Shown here: positions 9,252 through 17,416 of the stretch, in pieces
Layout of the letters: every line of letters starts with the position of its first letter
Position numbering within the stretch: position 1 is the stretch's first letter
NCBI GenBank assembly: GCA_003427395.1
Contig: BFEA01001102.1
Coordinates: forward strand, 37,611 to 58,555
From: Chara braunii
Lineage: Eukaryota; Streptophyta; Charophyceae; Charales; Characeae
Reading direction: 5' to 3'
DNA: 20,945 nt
The notes under the pieces: generated by a model
What the model was told of the DNA's origin: nothing
The model's input: the letters and a program-made list of their open reading frames with translations, nothing else
Database searches by the model: none
Translations under genes and position numbers: made by a program

Positions 9252-9450
9252 CAAGCCACCGCTACCTCTGAGCCTCTTTTTGCTGAGGCGGAAAGCACCT
9301 GCCGGCCAAGCTTTTCCCAAGAGCTAGAGCGACGTTTCTTTTTTTTTTTTGGCTGGTGCCGCCACCCATTTTGGTCCGGCACCCGAAGAATACGGTTTTG
9401 TCGCAAATTGGTGTTTCGAGCTTGGCTGTGGAAGGTAGTGGTGGTTCAGA
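9252..9450. mobile_element. MITE-like inverted-repeat element, copy A
   Basis: The left end CCACCGCTACCTC and right end AAGGTAGTGGTGG are inverted repeats. The interior follows the same order as copy B at 13296-13521: CTCTGAGCCTC, a GAGGCGG block, a T run (9338-9350), GGCTGGTGCC, TTTTGGTCC, then GTTTCGAGCTTGGCTGTGG. At about 200 bp it is non-coding and non-autonomous. No target-site duplication could be fixed, so the exact ends and transposon superfamily are unknown. Confidence 0.65.
9342..9377 (-). repeat. GC-rich/A-rich module, occurrence 1
   Basis: On the minus strand this reads GGACCAAAATGGGTGGCGGC, then ACCAGCC and a run of A. The same arrangement (GGACCAAAATGG, about 10 GC-rich bases, GCCAGCC, A-rich tract) recurs at 10841-10878. 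Looser versions lie at 9787-9830 and 13387-13437. Confidence 0.65.
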
Positions 9451-9522
9451 TCACCAGAGTCCGTAATGACCTGCGGGAATTGTATGACATGATACATGGT
9501 GTCTGCAGGATGGAATGGCCGC

Positions 9523-9570
9523 AACATAATTGTGGCCAACCATGGCAACATAATGGTGACCAACCATGGC
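9523..9570 (+). repeat. 24-bp tandem duplication
   Basis: Two units, 9523-9546 and 9547-9570, differing at two positions (AACATAAT[T/G]GTG[G/A]CC then AACCATGGC). A third unit begins (AACA) and then diverges. It lies just right of MITE-like copy A. Confidence 0.85.
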
Positions 9571-9786
9571 AACAAAAGAAAGCTATGTATACGTGCTGTT
9601 CAGCCACTGTTGCATGGTGATCTGTGTGGTCTAGGATGACCGTCCAGCTGCACCGTCAGGGCCTTGGCCCAACAGCCGACATTCAACAATTCCAGGATCA
9701 GGCAAAGACTAGGTTCGACATTACAAGTTCACGGACAGTGCTTTTTTTTTTTTTTAACCACCACGACATCCGGGACTTTTTTTACT

Positions 9787-9895
9787 GATCCAAAACCATG
9801 CTGTGCGCCCAAAAAAAAAGGAAAACAACCGGTGTTGGCCGCTAGGCTACCAGAGTGGCCCGGGACCACTTGCCCGGCCGGGCCAAAAAAAAATT
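9787..9895 (+). repeat. GC-rich/A-rich module, occurrence 2
   Basis: GATCCAAAACCATGCTG, GCGCCC, nine As, GGAAAACAACC, then GC-rich GGCCGCTAGGCTACCAGAG, TGGCCCGGGACCAC and CCCGGCCGGGCC, followed by nine As. In reverse complement it aligns in order with 10785-10878 (GGTCACCCGGGTGGCCC, GGCTGGTAGCCCAGTGTTGG, T-rich, GGCTGGCGGGACAAGCC). The two therefore look like inverted copies of one diverged repeat. Confidence 0.55.
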
Positions 9896-9899
9896 ACAA

Positions 9900-10084
9900 A
9901 TTAAAACTGAAAAAATATTTCTTAACTTCATTTTACTTCATTTTTTATCTATTTTTTTGGTAAAGAATTTCGATGTGACCCTGAGGCAAAAGTTAGTCAT
10001 TGGATTTTTCTGCATAACATAGTTTTTAAAGTTTTTTTTTCAGATTTTTTTTTTTTTTTGTTGCTAGGACCTACTTTCGCCCTT
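9900..10084. repeat. AT-rich, T-run-rich stretch
   Basis: Successive T runs (about 9950-9958, 10032-10039, 10046-10058) in AT-rich DNA between the GC-rich module and the left arm of the 38-bp inverted repeat. No gene is visible. Confidence 0.6.
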
Positions 10085-10782
10085 CCAGGGGCCTGGACCC
10101 ACTAGCAAGGTATTCTACCACGCCGTTCAGGATTTCGATCACGTGTGGCATCGAGTGACTCAGTACGGCCGTCGAATAGATCGGATCTCGACGGCCTGGT
10201 AGTTTCCGAGGGGGGACTGTAAAGATGCCCACCTCCCGTCCAATGAGATGCATCGAAAGGAAAAAAAAAAACGAAGTTGGACTAACTTGGACATGATAGC
10301 TCGTGGCTTTGCGTGGGCGGGAAGTCAGGATTTTATGGGCTTTAAAGGGGGGGGGGTGATTTCCAGACTTCGTTTTTTTTTTTTTGGCTCTGAGAAATAG
10401 AACTTGAAATGTGAAATTCGAATATTGTGGTGCATCTGACAGGAACGCTTCCGCATCTGTCGGATGGCCTGCTAAAGGCATTATGAGATACATCGCGAGG
10501 AATGTATCCCAATACCCGTTACTTGTTCATCCTCTGGAATGTGTTCGTGGACACATTTTATTGCCACGGTACATCACTATGAAGACTTACGTGAAGGAGA
10601 TGGCACCAACCCATGAATTCGGGTGCACAGCTGTTCTTCATAGTTTTATGTGCTATTTCAATTCATTTTAAATCAGAAAACGATCCATTCATGCAAATAA
10701 AAAATCACTTTGTATTTTCCAAAAAAACATAAAACTGTGTCACACGTCATAGAATACTTCGCTAGTGGGTCCAGGCCCCAGG
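10085..10782. mobile_element. Segment bounded by a 38-bp inverted repeat
   Basis: The left arm 10085-10122 (CCAGGGGCCTGGACCCACTA then GCAAGGTATTC) matches the reverse complement of 10745-10782 at 33 of 38 positions. The ~620 bases between them have no convincing ORF. They include A/T runs at 10259-10271 and 10373-10385 and nine Gs at about 10347-10355. This could be a non-autonomous foldback or MITE-type element, or two inverted copies of the local GC-rich repeat. No target-site duplication was found. Confidence 0.5.
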
Positions 10783-10840
10783 GCTGGCATACAAGGTCAC
10801 CCGGGTGGCCCGGCTGGTAGCCCAGTGTTGGTGTGATTTC

Positions 10841-10878
10841 TTTTTCTTTTTGGCTGGCGGGACAAGCCATTTTGGTCC
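10841..10878 (-). repeat. GC-rich/A-rich module, occurrence 3
   Basis: On the minus strand: GGACCAAAATGGCTTGTCCC, then GCCAGCCAAAAAGAAAAAG. It is preceded on the plus strand by the GC-rich block 10785-10835 that also matches 9840-9895 inverted. Confidence 0.65.
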
Positions 10879-11040
10879 AGTAGCTCCATGCCCCTGAGTT
10901 TTACGGATGTGTACATTGAACTACATTCACACTTCTTTTTTTTTTGTCTGGGGCACGAAGTGGTGGTTTAGGACTCATCCTTTTGGATAAGGATGGTGGT
11001 CACTGTAATCGTGTGTACTGCCATAGCCATGAGTATTACA

Positions 11041-11092
11041 GCCTTTTTTAAATTCAATAGGCAATTAGCCTTTTTGGAATTCAATAGGCAAT
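11041..11092 (+). repeat. ~26-bp tandem duplication
   Basis: Two units of GCCTTTTT followed by AATTCAATAGGCAAT. The first is 11041-11067 and the second 11068-11092, with small differences in the T/A-rich part. Confidence 0.8.
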
Positions 11093-11586
11093 GTATAGTA
11101 AGAGTCTGACTAACTGCCTTTCCATGTCCGTTTTTAATACTTTTTATCATGTTTCCTTTTTTTGCAGCTCAATATTTATTTCGGTTCTCTTTCTCACCAG
11201 ATTTCTCCAAATAGTTCAAGGCGTCGGGGGGTCATTATAGCTGTAGCTCCTATCTGGTGGCATTTTTAGGTCTTTACCTAACTGCTGGATGCCCCACTTG
11301 TGCACAGGACCGGTGCAAGTGGCTCGTTTGGAGTTGCGACTGAACTCTGCACACGCCCGTAGTGTATGATTGGAGAAATCCCTGATGTCTTCGAGGGATG
11401 GCCCACGTAGGACTCTTAGGACGTACAAATTCGAGAGTGTCCCTCGATCTTCTGGCATCACCTAGAAATATGACACTGCCAGTGAACTCGTCACGAAGCA
11501 AAGAGTGATAGCGTCAAGCTGGGTCCCATTGGGACATTTTTGCATCAGGCAGGTGCTTTCCTTTGCTGCTTATTCTTCTTTTTTTT

Positions 11587-11603
11587 GCTGCTTATTCCGT
11601 CCT
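11587..11603. repeat. Target-site duplication, left copy
   Basis: GCTGCTTATTCCGTCCT, identical to 11763-11779, at the 3' end of the SINE. The left neighbour also contains GCTGCTTATTC at about 11566-11576, so part of the word was already repeated before insertion. Confidence 0.85.
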
Positions 11604-11762
11604 TTGAAAACTACAAAGGTGATGGCCTTGAGATATCATTATTGAACTGACTGGCCCCGGATAATTCAGAATCCTTTTTATTCTGTTCATGTGACAGTAT
11701 GTGGATTCGAACTTGGGTCTGTATTCTTGCAGTTCAAAGTGTGTACCGACTGAGCTAGGCCC
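11604..11762 (-). mobile_element. tRNA-derived SINE with 17-bp target-site duplication
   Basis: On the minus strand the element starts GGGCCTAGCTCAGTCGG, containing a Pol III A box (TAGCTCAGTCGG). About 43 bases on it has AAGTTCGAATCC, a near-consensus B box. The cloverleaf is degenerate, as expected of a SINE head and not of a tRNA gene. The 159-bp unit is flanked by perfect copies of GCTGCTTATTCCGTCCT at 11587-11603 and 11763-11779. The bases next to them differ, so the duplication is exactly 17 bp. This marks a LINE-mobilised insertion. The 3' end is TTGTAGTTTTCAA with no poly(A) before the left duplication; an A-rich run lies just outside it. Which LINE mobilised it is unknown. Confidence 0.85.
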
Positions 11763-11779
11763 GCTGCTTATTCCGTCCT
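11763..11779. repeat. Target-site duplication, right copy
   Basis: GCTGCTTATTCCGTCCT, directly against the 5' end (A-box side) of the SINE. Its position fixes the start of the element to within a base. Confidence 0.85.
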
Positions 11780-12882
11780 ATTTGATGAGGTATTCCCTTT
11801 TTAGAGGGGTATGCACCCTCCAGTTCATCACTGTGGAAGTTTGAGAAGACCTGGGTGCCCTCACAGCTTTGCGCTCAACTTTTTCACCAAAGTCTTGGGT
11901 TCTCTTAACTTCTCTATCATGCGGGGCCATTTTCTGTGGCCAAAATATTCGAATAATAAATGGAAAAGGAATAATCTTCGACGTCATGGGGAGCCATGAG
12001 GTTTGTGAGATCGGCTTTAAGGTAATGGCGAATATAGGTCCTACCAAGATTTGTGGACAGGGATGAAGAACCCTGCCCTTGTCTCATTGGGTAAGGGAGA
12101 ATCCGTCAGGTATTGAAGAACAGTTTGAACTTATATAGCAGCGTAAGAAGTTGAGATTGATAAAAAGCGTAAAAAAAAAGCTTCAGATTTCACATGAAGG
12201 ATCTACCTGAGGTGCTCCCAGACGCTGTGGTTATTTTTGAACCACTGACGCTGACGTGTGACTTGTCAGAGCTCGTGTGAGTCAGCTGCAATTCCGGCCA
12301 GCAACAGCAGGCAGCTTTCTGACACTTAACTCGTGCTTGCTTAGCGTGGCTGCTTAGTGGGTGCTTGCAAGTATGAGCGCAGAAGAGGATAAAGACGGAG
12401 GGGATATGACGCAGGTAGCTTGACCTTTTGTGTAAGAAATAGTCATGTGATGACCAGCGCTAAGGCACCAATGAACTGTCGACTTGAACACATCATTCTT
12501 GTTGCTACACCTGCAGGCCATGTGCGCACAGTTGACATGTTCAGCACCTGCAAGCATCTCAGTTTCCGCCAACAGTCAGAGACTCGTTTCGTATGTGACA
12601 TAAGATTCATTTGCTGAGGGACATGTGCACCATTGAAGGGAAATGGTTTGGGAAGCGTGTGCTGTGGACAGTGTGGAGTGTGTGCATGCAAGGCACCAAA
12701 AAAATTGTCATTTTGGAAACGTCTGCACTCTCTCTTTTGAAAAGGGATGTGAGAAGTTGCAGGGTATGCTCACACTTCAACCTTCCCCAAGGGATCTTGA
12801 TGGAATTGAGATCAGTTATATGAACTTATACCTAGGAAAACCATAGTGCAAGGTCCCCCTTAGCTGTGAATCTAGTTCTGAG
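11780..12882. other. No gene recognised
   Basis: Several short overlapping ORFs on both strands (for example 11778-12047 minus, 12443-12691 minus) with no domain pattern. There is a nine-A run near 12171. I saw no RNA gene or tandem repeat. Confidence 0.5.
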
Positions 12883-12950
12883 AGCAGGATTTTAACTCCT
12901 GGTCTGTTCATTAGGAATTACACGTGTACTATTCACCCACCATAGGCCAG
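12883..12950 (-). repeat. tRNA-derived remnant
   Basis: On the minus strand TGGCCTATGGTGG fits a Pol III A box. About 48 bases on, CAGGAGTTAAAATCCTG forms a perfect 5-bp stem with a 7-base loop, like a T-arm containing a weak B box. Acceptor pairing on the 5' side is absent. It is probably a SINE head fragment; I found no target-site duplication. Confidence 0.45.
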
Positions 12951-13295
12951 AATTCCACGTTGATTTTCATCACCCACCCGAAGTGCTCAGGTGCTAGTTA
13001 AGGGCTGGGGCCAACGATGTGGGGGGGGATGTGGCATTCATCTGACAGCTAAGGGTAAGGAGTGCAAGATTTAGGCACTAATATGCATCCAGGAAACTCC
13101 TAGTTTGAGTGTGTGCTTACTAAAAGCTTCTGTTCATCGGAAGCTAAGTCTGGTTCTTTCTGGTGTATGCGGTAAGGGTATATGGCTTTGGTCCTGGGCC
13201 GTTTGTGTCCTGTGGAGGCCACGAAGTTAAGGCCAAAGTAGGAGAGGCTCTGGAGCCTCAGAAAGTAGCTTTCGACAACTAGGCTCGGATGAATT

Positions 13296-13521
13296 GGTGG
13301 TTCAAACCACCACTACCTCCGAGCCTCTTCTGCCGAGGTGGAGAAGACCTGTGTGCTGAGCTTTGTTAAAGTGCAAGCGCTGTGCTTTTCTTTTTTTTCC
13401 CTTGGCTGGCAGCGCTGACAGCCGTCGTGGTCCGGTGGTATTGTTCATCTGAGGAACCTGGAATGTTGCATTTTCGATTCTCGATGTTGCCTGGGAAAGG
13501 TAGTGGTGGTTTAAAACCACC
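13296..13521. mobile_element. MITE-like inverted-repeat element, copy B
   Basis: The left end is GGTGGTTCAAACCACC then ACTACCTCC. The right end is AAAGGTAGT then GGTGGTTTAAAACCACC. The ends are inverted repeats over about 25 bp, and each also contains its own small palindrome (GGTGGTTyAAACCACC-like). The interior, about 175 bp, matches copy A (9252-9450) block by block, including a T-rich tract at 13386-13399 and TGGTCCGG. It is non-coding. No target-site duplication is evident. Confidence 0.75.
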
Positions 13522-13677
13522 CTTGCCCCTGAAGCAAGTCCTGGACTTATTGGTTTTCCTGAGCCTGGAGCACTGACCCAAAAAGTTTTGGGTCTAAAAG
13601 TAAGAGTGGAAGATTTTTGTCAGTAATTGTGTAAAAATTCACCAAAGGACGTGCACTGGAAATTTCACACACTGGAT

Positions 13678-13712
13678 TTCTTTTTTTTTCTTTTTTTTCT
13701 TTTTTTCCCTTT
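13678..13712 (-). repeat. A-rich tail tract (T-rich on plus strand)
   Basis: T runs interrupted by single Cs, then CCC and TTTAAAA. On the minus strand it reads as an A-rich tract lying 3' of the LINE tail. It may be the element's poly(A)-like end or an independent microsatellite. Confidence 0.6.
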
Positions 13713-14040
13713 AAAACCCACATTAAGCAACAAGATATATGGAGGCCGGGGACCTCACAATTCAACCCGGAGTTATCCCAGCAGCATCAGCCGGCTTAGC
13801 TTCTGAACATGGCCTGAGCCCAATTGTCACACATCTGATCTGATACTCGTTACCTTACCTTTCCTAACAGTCGCCCTTAAACCTACCGCAGTAACCTCAA
13901 CCCCGCTATCTCGACTTCTAGCTCCCCCCCATCCCCCCACTACCCCACATCCAACTGGCACCGATCAACCCTGGAACAGGGCATACCTGTTCCCCCGGGC
14001 CATGCCCCCCGAGTCTAACACGACTCAGCTTCTGCCCTGT

Positions 14041-14080
14041 CTCCCCTATTTCTATGCAACCTCCCCTATTTCTATGCAAC
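14041..14080 (+). repeat. 20-bp perfect tandem duplication
   Basis: CTCCCCTATTTCTATGCAAC occurs twice in a row (14041-14060, 14061-14080) inside the putative 3' region of the LINE tail. Confidence 0.95.
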
Positions 14081-14547
14081 CTTAATGTTGATAGTGGCGA
14101 TCCTCCTGCGGATCTACATCAGGACCGAGGAGCCAGGTCCGTGGATTGCTTTTTTTCGTTTGTATGTTAAAGAGATGCCAGCATTGCGCTGCTACAGGGA
14201 GTGATATGAGTATCCCCCCCCTATCAGGCTTGCCGAGTGCTCCAGTTTATCGGTGGGGAGTGGCACCTGCTGGAAACTGGGTCCAGCATCCCTCACATCA
14301 TCTGCTGGATGTGAACTTCACACTTAAGCTTGCCAGGCCCATTACCTGGTTTCGGCTGAAAAGGCTACCTGCCTGTATTCTGATTCCTACTCTTGGCAGC
14401 TGGATGCAAGGCTAGAGCTGTCCTTGGGTGGCCTGCTGTGAACAAAGGCTTCCCGCTGCCCCTCGCCTGTCTGCCCCCCCACTTCCCACGGGGGGGGGCA
14501 GTTGAAGCGTATCCCTCCTTTCTGTATTCTACCGATCTTGCCTGCTC

Positions 14548-15742
14548 CTAAGAGTTTTTGAACAAACCGGTCATGGACCTCCTGTGCCTTGTTGGGGTGC
14601 AGTCCATGTCCCTCCTTGCTCTTCTCCAGTCAAGCCAGTATTCCGCCTCGAGCACGGAAAGGAGCCCCTCCCAGGCCTGGGGAAATGGTTGCTGCCTTTT
14701 GTCTATTTTTTTCTGGCAACACCTCTTCCAGAATGTCCACAATTCCAGGGGCCCCGGTCTTTGAAGCAGCTGGCACTGGAAATCCTCCGGCAGCGGTGGG
14801 GAGATGGCTGGTGAGAGGATTGCTGGTGTGATGACCGGGAAGGGTGAGCCCGTCGGGGCGTGCTGCACGGCTGCCACTCTATCGCAGATCTGGTGCGCCT
14901 TTAGACAGTCAATGAAGCAATGCCGAATGTCCTCCACCGTGGCCACCTCGCACAAGGCACAAAGTTCATTGAGGCAAGATCTGTGGCCCAGGCTTCTACG
15001 CTTGTTCAGACGCTGGTTGACCGGCAAGTAGCCACTGCATACTTCTGACTCGCATGTGTCGGATTGTCAATATGGACCTCCACCTACTCTCGATCGTGTC
15101 TGCCACTCCACGGATCTGACTTGCATGTGTCGGATTGCCAATATCGACCTCCAAGGGTTGGCCATCTGGTCTGTCATGCTGACTCCCATGCTGTCGGTCC
15201 ACCTACGCTTGATCGTGTCTGCCACCTCCACGGATCTGTGCCTGAGACTGTAGCCCAGCCTGGTGGTGTGTTGCAGGAGGTTGAACCTTCACTCCGGGAA
15301 ACCAGGGCGTCTCCGCAGCTTCCACACCCATTCTGCTGGGTCCACCTCGAGGTTTTGGATCTCCACTGTGGGGGTGAAAACTGTGAGATCTGCATTTTCC
15401 ACGACCCTTATTTTGTGCAGTAGGGTCTCGTTATGGCCAACTGTCGACTGCGCTCTTGCGAGTGCACTGACCATGGCTTGCGGGGTATCAATGCCGTGCA
15501 CGTCGAACAGGAGCCGTTCTCCACCCGGGCGCGCCGGCTCTCCGAAGGGGAGGGCAATTGCGGCCACTTCCTCCGTGGTCATCGTGGCCCAGTCCCCAGG
15601 ATGCCACTTGGCTGGTCTGTCCAACAACCGGACCCAGTCTGCCGGAATGGAGAGGAGCACATCCTTGAGATTTGCCTGAAGGTTGTGGCACCCTCCGAGG
15701 ATTGCCCTCAGCTCTGCGACGCACTGGAAATTTCAATTTGCC
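14548..15742 (-). pseudogene. LINE ORF2 C-terminal region with zf-RVT-like zinc finger
   Basis: Read on the minus strand. About 15742-15289 gives one open frame (from AELRAILGGCHNLQANLKD to WKLRRRPGFPE), which I read as part of a LINE ORF2 C-terminal region; this assignment is by context. Between 15289 and 15030 the frame is scrambled by frameshifts and an internal duplication. From about 15027 it resumes as GYLPVNQRLNKRRSLGHRSC and continues CALCEVATVEDIRHCFIDC, a CX2CX9HX4C pattern typical of the zf-RVT zinc-binding domain at the end of plant LINE ORF2 proteins. The frame ends at a TAG (14548-14550), probably the genuine C-terminus. The RT and endonuclease parts are absent. The copy is a dead fragment. 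Confidence 0.75.
15045..15238 (-). repeat. Interleaved duplication inside the LINE tail
   Basis: Block A (15045-15081, TCGCATGTGTCGGATTGTCA) recurs at 15116-15152. Block B (15081-15118, CGATCGTGTCTGCCAC then CCACGGATCTG) recurs at 15199-15238. The plus-strand order is A, B, A', C, B'. A tandem duplication of A-C-B followed by deletion of C from one copy explains it. It disrupts the reading frame between the two coding parts. Confidence 0.85.
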
Positions 15743-15745
15743 ACA

Positions 15746-16890
15746 GGAAATTGATCCGCAACATTGAGTAGCAGTTTGCTGATGGGCAAGGTAAGCAAAG
15801 TACAGACGTAGCTATACACAGGAGTCTTTCTCTATGGTAGTATTTCTGTATGGTAGTATTTTTCACTTGCATGGCTGTGGAGAGCATACTAGGTATGCAA
15901 AACAATTTGAGCAGTAATGTGAGGAGCATTCTTTGCAATGTGTCAGAAGCACCCTAAGCGGCCTTTCTCTGACAGTCATCTTGGACAGACAAGAATGTAA
16001 GTCTGGACTTTTCCCATGTCTATCCTTGTTAGGAAAATGCCCCAGGTTATCTTCCCAAAAAGCTGATTCTTTGTTTTCCCTCTGTGGCTAAAGCAACATC
16101 AGCCAGATACACATGGGCGGCACACACGAGGCACAAGGTTCTTTTCATCTTCATCACCTCTCAGATGGGGTCCAGTGCTCATCTGTTGTCAGAAGGACGC
16201 TGACACAGATCAGCCGACGTTTTCTGTTCATTCATGATGATTTACCTGCTTGTCGCAAATTGTGAAGTTACCCCTGTCTGTATCTTTCTGTTAGCTGGAC
16301 CGTACGCGTACTGCGCATTTGTCGGTAGTGCCCGATTGGCCACCACCCTTTTCTTTTCCAATTCCTCGTGCAATTATTAACAAAGTGATGGAAAATTGTA
16401 AGCCCGGAATTCTAGCCTTGCGTATGGATTTCCTTTTCCCGATGGTTGGTTCTCTCTTCAAGGTCAATGTTCATTCAACCTTTTTTGCTCAGTGGCTGTG
16501 CTCGACTTTTTCCCATGTCATCTAACCTGTGACACTGTTGCTAGCCTCGTCTATTTCGGAAAAAGAAGAAAGCCAGGAAGTCATTTTTGCTATTCAAGAC
16601 TGCGAGTTGAAGCCACCTATTTGTTAATTAGAGTTGATTGATTGGATGTGGCAGAGAGGTATTGGTGCACATACAGGTTTTGTAAAATAAATATTGCACA
16701 CATGCACAGTGAGAAGAGTGAATGCTTGCTCGCTTACAGCGCGCAGACATGTGTTGATGTTTGTTATCGTAAACAGTGCTTCCTGTTTTCATCACAAGTC
16801 CTTTGTTGCTCGTTGCCTGCACGCATTGCTGAACGAATATCACTGGTCTGCTGTCCTAAGATACTAGAGTTTCACCGACATTCAACATGC
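15746..16890. other. No gene recognised
   Basis: No convincing ORF. A small direct repeat, TATGGTAGTATTT, occurs twice at about 15834-15862. A GAGTTGAAGCC word near 16608 resembles a B box but has no matching A box. Confidence 0.5.
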
Positions 16891-16894
16891 TTTT

Positions 16895-16990
16895 CAATGG
16901 CCATGCAGCTCTCATTCTGGTCACGTATTGAATCGCCCTTGACCGACCATGTGATAGCCATGGGGCATTCATTCTGGTCATGTATTCCTG
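16895..16990 (+). repeat. Degenerate ~60-bp direct duplication
   Basis: GGCCATGCAGCTCTCATTCT then GGTCACGTATTGAATC recurs as AGCCATGGGGCATTCATTCT then GGTCATGTATTCCTGATTC about 60 bases later. It lies just left of the cleaner 51-bp duplication. Confidence 0.65.
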
Positions 16991-17024
16991 ATTCCAAGCC
17001 CACAACCATATACTCCTGACAGTT

Positions 17025-17126
17025 TATTGCCAGATTGGCAATGTGCTGGGACATCTATTGGGAAAGAACTGCACCTATTGCCAGGTTGGCAATGTGCTGG
17101 GACTTCTATCGGGAAAGAACTGCAGC
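17025..17126 (+). repeat. 51-bp tandem duplication
   Basis: Units 17025-17075 and 17076-17126 both begin TATTGCCA and contain TTGGCAATGTGCTGGGAC and GGGAAAGAACTGCA, with about four differences. It looks like a recent local duplication. Confidence 0.9.
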
Positions 17127-17300
17127 TGAAGGAAGGAGGCTCTCGGGGCTAGCAGGGAACGCACACTTTTACTATTTTTTTCGTAGTTTTTACTATTTTT
17201 CAACTGAATTTTCATGCTTGGTTGAGCGGAAGCCTGTCATATTAGTTTAGGTCTCTGTGCCAATTTGTATTTGTTGCTGCAATACACCGAAAGGAGCACG

Positions 17301-17302
<2 letters not shown>

Positions 17303-17353
<51 letters not shown>

Positions 17354-17354
17354 N

Positions 17355-17411
<57 letters not shown>
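17303..17411 (+). repeat. (CT)n microsatellite
   Basis: About 108 bases of pure CT with one N at 17354, where the phase predicts T. The length in the genome is uncertain because short reads do not resolve such tracts. The Arg/Glu ORFs on the minus strand here are artefacts of the repeat. Confidence 0.98.

Positions 17412-17416
<5 letters not shown>

Larger units (their letters stand above)
13678..15745 (-). mobile_element. 5'-truncated LINE tail (ORF2 C-terminus plus 3' region)
   Basis: The minus-strand coding part (about 15742-14548) ends in a zf-RVT-like domain and a TAG. A non-coding region of about 840 bases follows (14547-13713), then an A-rich tract on the minus strand at 13678-13712, the expected place for a LINE 3' tail. 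5' truncation is the usual fate of LINE insertions. It shares no region with the element at 700-6650, so it cannot be told whether both belong to one family. The right edge is set by the end of the protein-like frame near 15742. Confidence 0.7.

Noticed and set aside
13781-13850. A 5S rRNA-like piece (GAAGCTAAGCCGG on the minus strand), and a similar word at 13139 on the plus strand
   Set aside because: Only about ten bases match the 5S internal box. The surrounding intermediate element and box C do not align well enough to claim a 5S gene or 5S-derived SINE.
16560-16625. Another tRNA-like head (GAGTTGAAGCCACC as a B box)
   Set aside because: No convincing A box lies at a proper distance upstream.
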